Part shown: positions 7,228-9,880 of the stretch, one piece after another
Layout: every line of letters begins with the position of its first letter
Position numbering within the stretch: the first letter of the stretch is position 1
Origin: CAYNGH01 sp964396845
Lineage (GTDB): Bacteria; Vulcanimicrobiota; JAJTBE01; CAYNGH01
Assembly: GCA_964396845.1 (NCBI GenBank)
Contig: CAYNGH010000125.1
Location: 1-9,880, forward strand
Direction: 5' to 3'
Length of the DNA: 9,880 nucleotides
Translations under genes and position numbers: made by a program
Notes under the pieces: model-generated
What the model was told of the DNA's origin: nothing
The model's database searches: none
The model's input: the letters and a program-made list of their open reading frames with translations, nothing else

Positions 7228-7257
7228 TGTCAGCATCAAACTGACAGAGCTATGTCA
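7228..7257. promoter_or_regulatory. Overlapping inverted repeats, operator-like
   Basis: TGTCAG (7228-7233) is the exact inverted partner of CTGACA (7241-7246) across a 7-nt gap. The same TGACA then forms a second dyad with TGTCA (7253-7257), giving the 16-nt near-palindrome TGACAGAGCTATGTCA (14 of 16 positions symmetric). This places three half-sites in 30 nt, just downstream of the proposed start of transcription and about 53 nt before ygeY. That suits a dimeric repressor binding site, or alternative hairpins in the leader RNA. Which protein would bind is unknown. Confidence 0.4.
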
Positions 7258-7299
7258 AAGGGGAATCTTTAATCTTTCGGGATTTATTTTTATCATTAC

Positions 7300-7304
7300 A
7301 GGAG
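7300..7304 (+). promoter_or_regulatory. Ribosome binding site of ygeY
   Basis: AGGAG stands 6 nt before the ATG at 7311 and fixes the start of ygeY. Confidence 0.8.
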
Positions 7305-7310
7305 TAAATC

Positions 7311-8576
7311 ATGACAATTAGTAAAAGCATCCAGCCCCGGCAAAAGTCAACAGAAGAGTGGGGCCCGAGTCTTATCGCAAGCAAAACCGGAAAAGACTTC
7401 CGGGATGAATTATCCCAATTTCTGGTGGATCTTGTTTCGATTCCCAGCGAAAGTTGTTTTGAAAAAGATGTTGTTCAAAGAATAAAAAATGAAATGGAAA
7501 AAGTCGGCTTTGATTCTGTCAAAATTGACGGCCTGGGGAATATCATCGGCAGGATAGGCCATGGGAAAAGGGTCATCGCTATGGATGCCCACATTGACAC
7601 CGTGGGGCCTGGAAAAAGAGAGGACTGGAAAACCGAACCCCTCAAAGGAACTATTATTGGGGATCATGTTTACGGAGTCGGAGCAGTGGATCAGAAGGCA
7701 GGCATGGCATCCATGGTTTACGGAGTCAAACTGATCCGGGAGCTGGACCTGTTGTCGGATTATACTCTTTATGTGGTGGGAACTGTTCAGGAAGAAGACT
7801 GCGATGGAATGTGCTGGAGATATATCATCGAACAGGGAGAGATCCGTCCTGAATGTGTGGTGATTACGGAACCCACCAATCTGAACATTTATATCGGCCA
7901 TCGGGGCCGGATGGAAATGAAGGTTGCCACCCAGGGCAAATCCGCCCACGGATCCATGCCTCATCTTGGGGACAATGCCATATATTCCATGGGCAGAGTT
8001 GTTGGGGAAATAGAATCATTAAACGAGAGGCTGAAAGCAGACCCCTTTCTGGGCAAGGGTTCCATTACAGTGAGCCATATCACCAGCCAGGCCCCTTCCC
8101 TTTGCTCAGTACCATACAAGTGTACCATTCATATTGACAGGAGGCTTACTCTTGGAGAAAACAGGGAAACTGCCGTCGGTGAGATTGAGGAGATAATTAA
8201 AAGCACAGGCGTTAACGCAGAAGTCTTCATTCCCCGATATGAAAAACCCAGCTACAAAAACACCATACACCCCACCGATTGTTACTTTCCTACCTGGAAG
8301 CTTCCCGAGGATCACCCTCTGCTGAGCACTGCAGAGAAGACTTACAGGGCTTTGTTCCTGGCGGAGCCTCAAATGGGCAAATGGACCTTTTCCACCAACG
8401 GCGTGGCAACTATGGGAGTCTATGGGATTCCCACCCTGGGATTCGGTCCGGGAGATGAAAGGCTGGCCCATTCTCCCAATGAATGCGTCCCGATTGAACA
8501 CTTGATTAAAGCATCGGCATGGTATGCCTTATTTCCCGCAATATATGCAGAAACTATGGAGGATCAACAAAAATGA
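7311..8576 (+). CDS. ygeY: YgeY-family M20 metallohydrolase
   Basis: This 421-residue cytoplasmic metallohydrolase belongs to the M20 (ArgE/DapE/carboxypeptidase) superfamily and specifically to the YgeY group linked to selenium-dependent hydroxylase clusters. The two-metal site is complete: His94 and Asp96 in DAHIDTVG, bridging Asp127 in GAVDQKAG, general base Glu161 and ligand Glu162 in VQEEDCDG, Glu187 in TEPTN, and His387 in LAHSPNE. The lid domain carries SAHGSMP with His213. YgeY-type signatures are YFPTWKLPEDH (325-335), KWTFSTNGV (357-365) and GFGPGDE. E. coli YgeY is about 403 residues; the extra length is a polar N-terminal extension. The family is thought to hydrolyse an amide or ureido intermediate in anaerobic purine breakdown; the exact substrate is unsettled. 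It is translationally coupled to ygeW by an ATGA overlap. Confidence 0.95.
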   Translation: MTISKSIQPRQKSTEEWGPSLIASKTGKDFRDELSQFLVDLVSIPSESCFEKDVVQRIKNEMEKVGFDSVKIDGLGNIIGRIGHGKRVIAMDAHIDTVGPGKREDWKTEPLKGTIIGDHVYGVGAVDQKAGMASMVYGVKLIRELDLLSDYTLYVVGTVQEEDCDGMCWRYIIEQGEIRPECVVITEPTNLNIYIGHRGRMEMKVATQGKSAHGSMPHLGDNAIYSMGRVVGEIESLNERLKADPFLGKGSITVSHITSQAPSLCSVPYKCTIHIDRRLTLGENRETAVGEIEEIIKSTGVNAEVFIPRYEKPSYKNTIHPTDCYFPTWKLPEDHPLLSTAEKTYRALFLAEPQMGKWTFSTNGVATMGVYGIPTLGFGPGDERLAHSPNECVPIEHLIKASAWYALFPAIYAETMEDQQK

Positions 8577-9793
8577 CAAACAATGGCGACATAAGAAGAA
8601 TGATCGATTCATTGTCCCTGAAGGATTATGAAGGTTATGGAAAAGATTTTGTCCACACCTGGGATAAATCTCTGACGGATTTAAAGGCAGTAGTTGATGT
8701 TGCCGCTATTATCAAAGAAATGTTCCGGCAGGATATTTCTGTGAAGACTTTTCAAAGCGGGCTGGCGGTTTCCATATTCCGGGACAATTCCACCCGGACA
8801 AGGCTGGCTTTTTCATCGGCTTGTGCTTTGCTGGGGCTTATTCACCAGGAGATTGACGAGCAGAAATCCCAGATATCCCATGGTGAAACCGTGCGGGAAA
8901 CTGCCAACATGATTTCCTTTCTTACCGAGGTTATCGGAATCAGGGATGATAAATACCTGGGAGTTGGTTGCAAGTTCATAAGGGAGATGGGGGAGGCCCT
9001 CGATGACGGATTCCGGGAAGGAGTTCTGAACAACCGCCCTGCAATTATAAACCTTCAGGACGATATGGATCATCCCACCCAGACATTAGCTGATTTGTTG
9101 CATATATTAAATCATGTGGGGGGATATGAAAACCTTCGAGGAAAGAAATTCGTAATGAGCTGGGCATACTCTCCCAGCTATGGGAAACCTCTTTCGGTTC
9201 CCCAGGGCATCATCGGGCTTTTAAGCAGATTCGGCATGGACATTGTCCTGGCCCATCCGGAAGGATACGAGCTTGATACCGATATCATAAATAAAACCAG
9301 ACAATTCACCTCGGATTCCCAGGGTAGTTTTGAAATTTCCCACGATATCGGCCATGCCTTCAAGGATGCCGACATTGTTTATCCCAAAAGCTGGGCTCCA
9401 TACAGCGTGATGCAAGAGCGAACAAGGCTGTTGCTGAAAAAAGACAGCGACGGCCTGGACAAGCTGGAGAAAAAATGCCTGAAGCACAACCAGAAGCATC
9501 AAAACTGGACATATGATGAAATGCTTATGGAAAGCACAAGAAACCAGAATGCCCTGTATCTTCACTGTCTTCCTGCGGACATCTCCAGCGTCAACTGCCA
9601 GCAGGGGGAAGTGACAAAATCGGTGTTTGAGAAACACCGCATAAGCACATACAACGAAGCAAAAAACAAAGCCTTCGTTATTGCTTCGATGGCGTTGCTT
9701 TCCTGTTTCAGGGATCCTGTTGCTCTCCTTAACCATCATTACGAATCCAGGATCAACCGGGCCAATCCCCTGAAGAACGGCCGAATGCATTGA
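8573..9793 (+). CDS. ygeW: YgeW-type knotted carbamoyltransferase
   Basis: This 406-residue protein is an aspartate/ornithine carbamoyltransferase homologue of the YgeW type. The carbamoyl phosphate loop is FRDNSTRTR (69-77), followed by SHGETVRETANMISF (102-116), DHPTQ (166-170), and HCLPADIS (331-338). AYSPSYGKPLSVPQGIIGL (198-216) and YPKSWAPY (270-277) are YgeW hallmarks absent from ordinary ornithine carbamoyltransferases. A longer frame begins at 8519, but the ATG at 8573 is preferred: GGAGG (8558-8562) lies 10 nt upstream, it overlaps the ygeY stop as ATGA, and it gives a length near that of E. coli YgeW (396). The E. coli protein is reported not to use ornithine or aspartate, and a ureido compound from purine catabolism, handled in the carbamoyl-removing direction, is a reasonable inferred substrate. 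Carbamoyl phosphate could then yield ATP via a carbamate kinase not present here. Confidence 0.96.
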   Translation: MTNNGDIRRMIDSLSLKDYEGYGKDFVHTWDKSLTDLKAVVDVAAIIKEMFRQDISVKTFQSGLAVSIFRDNSTRTRLAFSSACALLGLIHQEIDEQKSQISHGETVRETANMISFLTEVIGIRDDKYLGVGCKFIREMGEALDDGFREGVLNNRPAIINLQDDMDHPTQTLADLLHILNHVGGYENLRGKKFVMSWAYSPSYGKPLSVPQGIIGLLSRFGMDIVLAHPEGYELDTDIINKTRQFTSDSQGSFEISHDIGHAFKDADIVYPKSWAPYSVMQERTRLLLKKDSDGLDKLEKKCLKHNQKHQNWTYDEMLMESTRNQNALYLHCLPADISSVNCQQGEVTKSVFEKHRISTYNEAKNKAFVIASMALLSCFRDPVALLNHHYESRINRANPLKNGRMH

Positions 9794-9808
9794 TGCCGAT
9801 GTGGTGAT

Positions 9809-9880
9809 ATGAACAGGCGATGCAACAACATATGGGTTTTGAACTTTGAAGAAGCCTATGGCCGGCTCAAGGCAGAAAAG
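9809..9880 (+). CDS. N-terminus of an unidentified gene downstream of ygeW (partial)
   Basis: An ATG at 9809 opens a frame that stays open for 24 codons to the right edge. It begins MNRRCNNIWVLNFEEAYG. It lies 15 nt after the ygeW stop, so it is probably the third gene of the ygeYW operon. The ribosome binding site is weak (GGTGAT just upstream). The visible residues do not match the start of E. coli YgeX (diaminopropionate ammonia-lyase), the neighbour expected from the E. coli cluster, though N-termini vary and too little is present to exclude it. I cannot assign a function. Confidence 0.5.
   Translation, partial: MNRRCNNIWVLNFEEAYGRLKAEK

Larger units (their letters stand above)
6884..7310. 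other. Intergenic control region between response regulator and ygeY
   Basis: This AT-rich 427-nt gap has no credible gene. From left to right it holds a hairpin that may end the kinase/regulator operon (7004-7028), a sigma-54-like promoter site (7187-7202), overlapping inverted repeats (7228-7257) and the ygeY ribosome binding site (7300-7304). A minus-strand reading of 62 codons (7239-7051) is considered spurious. Confidence 0.6.

Noticed and set aside
7051..7239. A 62-codon minus-strand ORF with a Cys pattern SSCTAKKNCSPC, between the regulator gene and ygeY
   Set aside because: It starts at TTG or unsupported ATGs without a ribosome binding site, is Lys/Asn/Ser-rich as expected from AT-rich DNA, and runs antisense across the likely ygeY control region.
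8519..8572. An 18-codon N-terminal extension of ygeW
   Set aside because: It lies wholly inside ygeY in another frame, has no ribosome binding site, and the ATG at 8573 has GGAGG and the ATGA overlap.
1..9880. tRNA, rRNA, CRISPR array, prophage or defence genes
   Set aside because: None seen: no cloverleaf, no regularly spaced repeats and no phage or defence protein motifs among the readable frames.

Overview
The window looks like chromosomal DNA of a diderm, probably anaerobic bacterium of medium GC. Evidence for a diderm is a type II secretion / type IV pilus-type assembly ATPase, its inner-membrane platform protein and two pseudopilins. Evidence for an anaerobic lifestyle is a ygeY-ygeW pair, a gene set typical of anaerobes and facultative anaerobes that break down purines. 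A Desulfobacterota-like or spirochaete-like host would fit, but nothing in the window fixes the phylum.

Layout. (1) Positions 1-4348, minus strand: a compact operon read right to left, gspF-like, gspE-like, a GspI/PilV-like pseudopilin, a GspJ/PilW-like pseudopilin, and the probable start of another gene at the left edge. (2) Positions 4349-5139: an AT-rich divergent intergenic region with a 23-nt tandem repeat and an unrecognised, possibly decayed, small ORF. (3) Positions 5140-6883, plus strand: a soluble histidine kinase and a NarL/FixJ-type response regulator, overlapping by 8 nt. (4) Positions 6884-7310: an intergenic region with a hairpin terminator candidate, a sigma-54-like -24/-12 site, palindromic operator-like repeats and a good ribosome binding site. 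(5) Positions 7311-9793, plus strand: ygeY (M20-family metallohydrolase) and ygeW (knotted carbamoyltransferase), coupled by an ATGA overlap, followed 15 nt later by the first 24 codons of another gene that runs off the right edge.

How the genes work together. The minus-strand genes encode the cytoplasmic motor, the membrane platform and tip-type minor pseudopilins of one secretion or pilus machine. The secretin, major pseudopilin and prepilin peptidase are not in the window. The kinase and regulator form a cytoplasmic phosphorelay whose target cannot be read from the sequence. ygeY and ygeW belong to the cluster linked in other bacteria to selenium-dependent hydroxylases and anaerobic purine/urate-derived ureido compounds; their exact substrates are not settled.

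I found no convincing wholly new system. The most useful leads are the putative sigma-54/operator control region ahead of ygeY, the non-E. coli gene order around ygeYW, the F-before-E secretion operon whose ATPase has a shortened N-terminus, and the repeat-bearing intergenic region.
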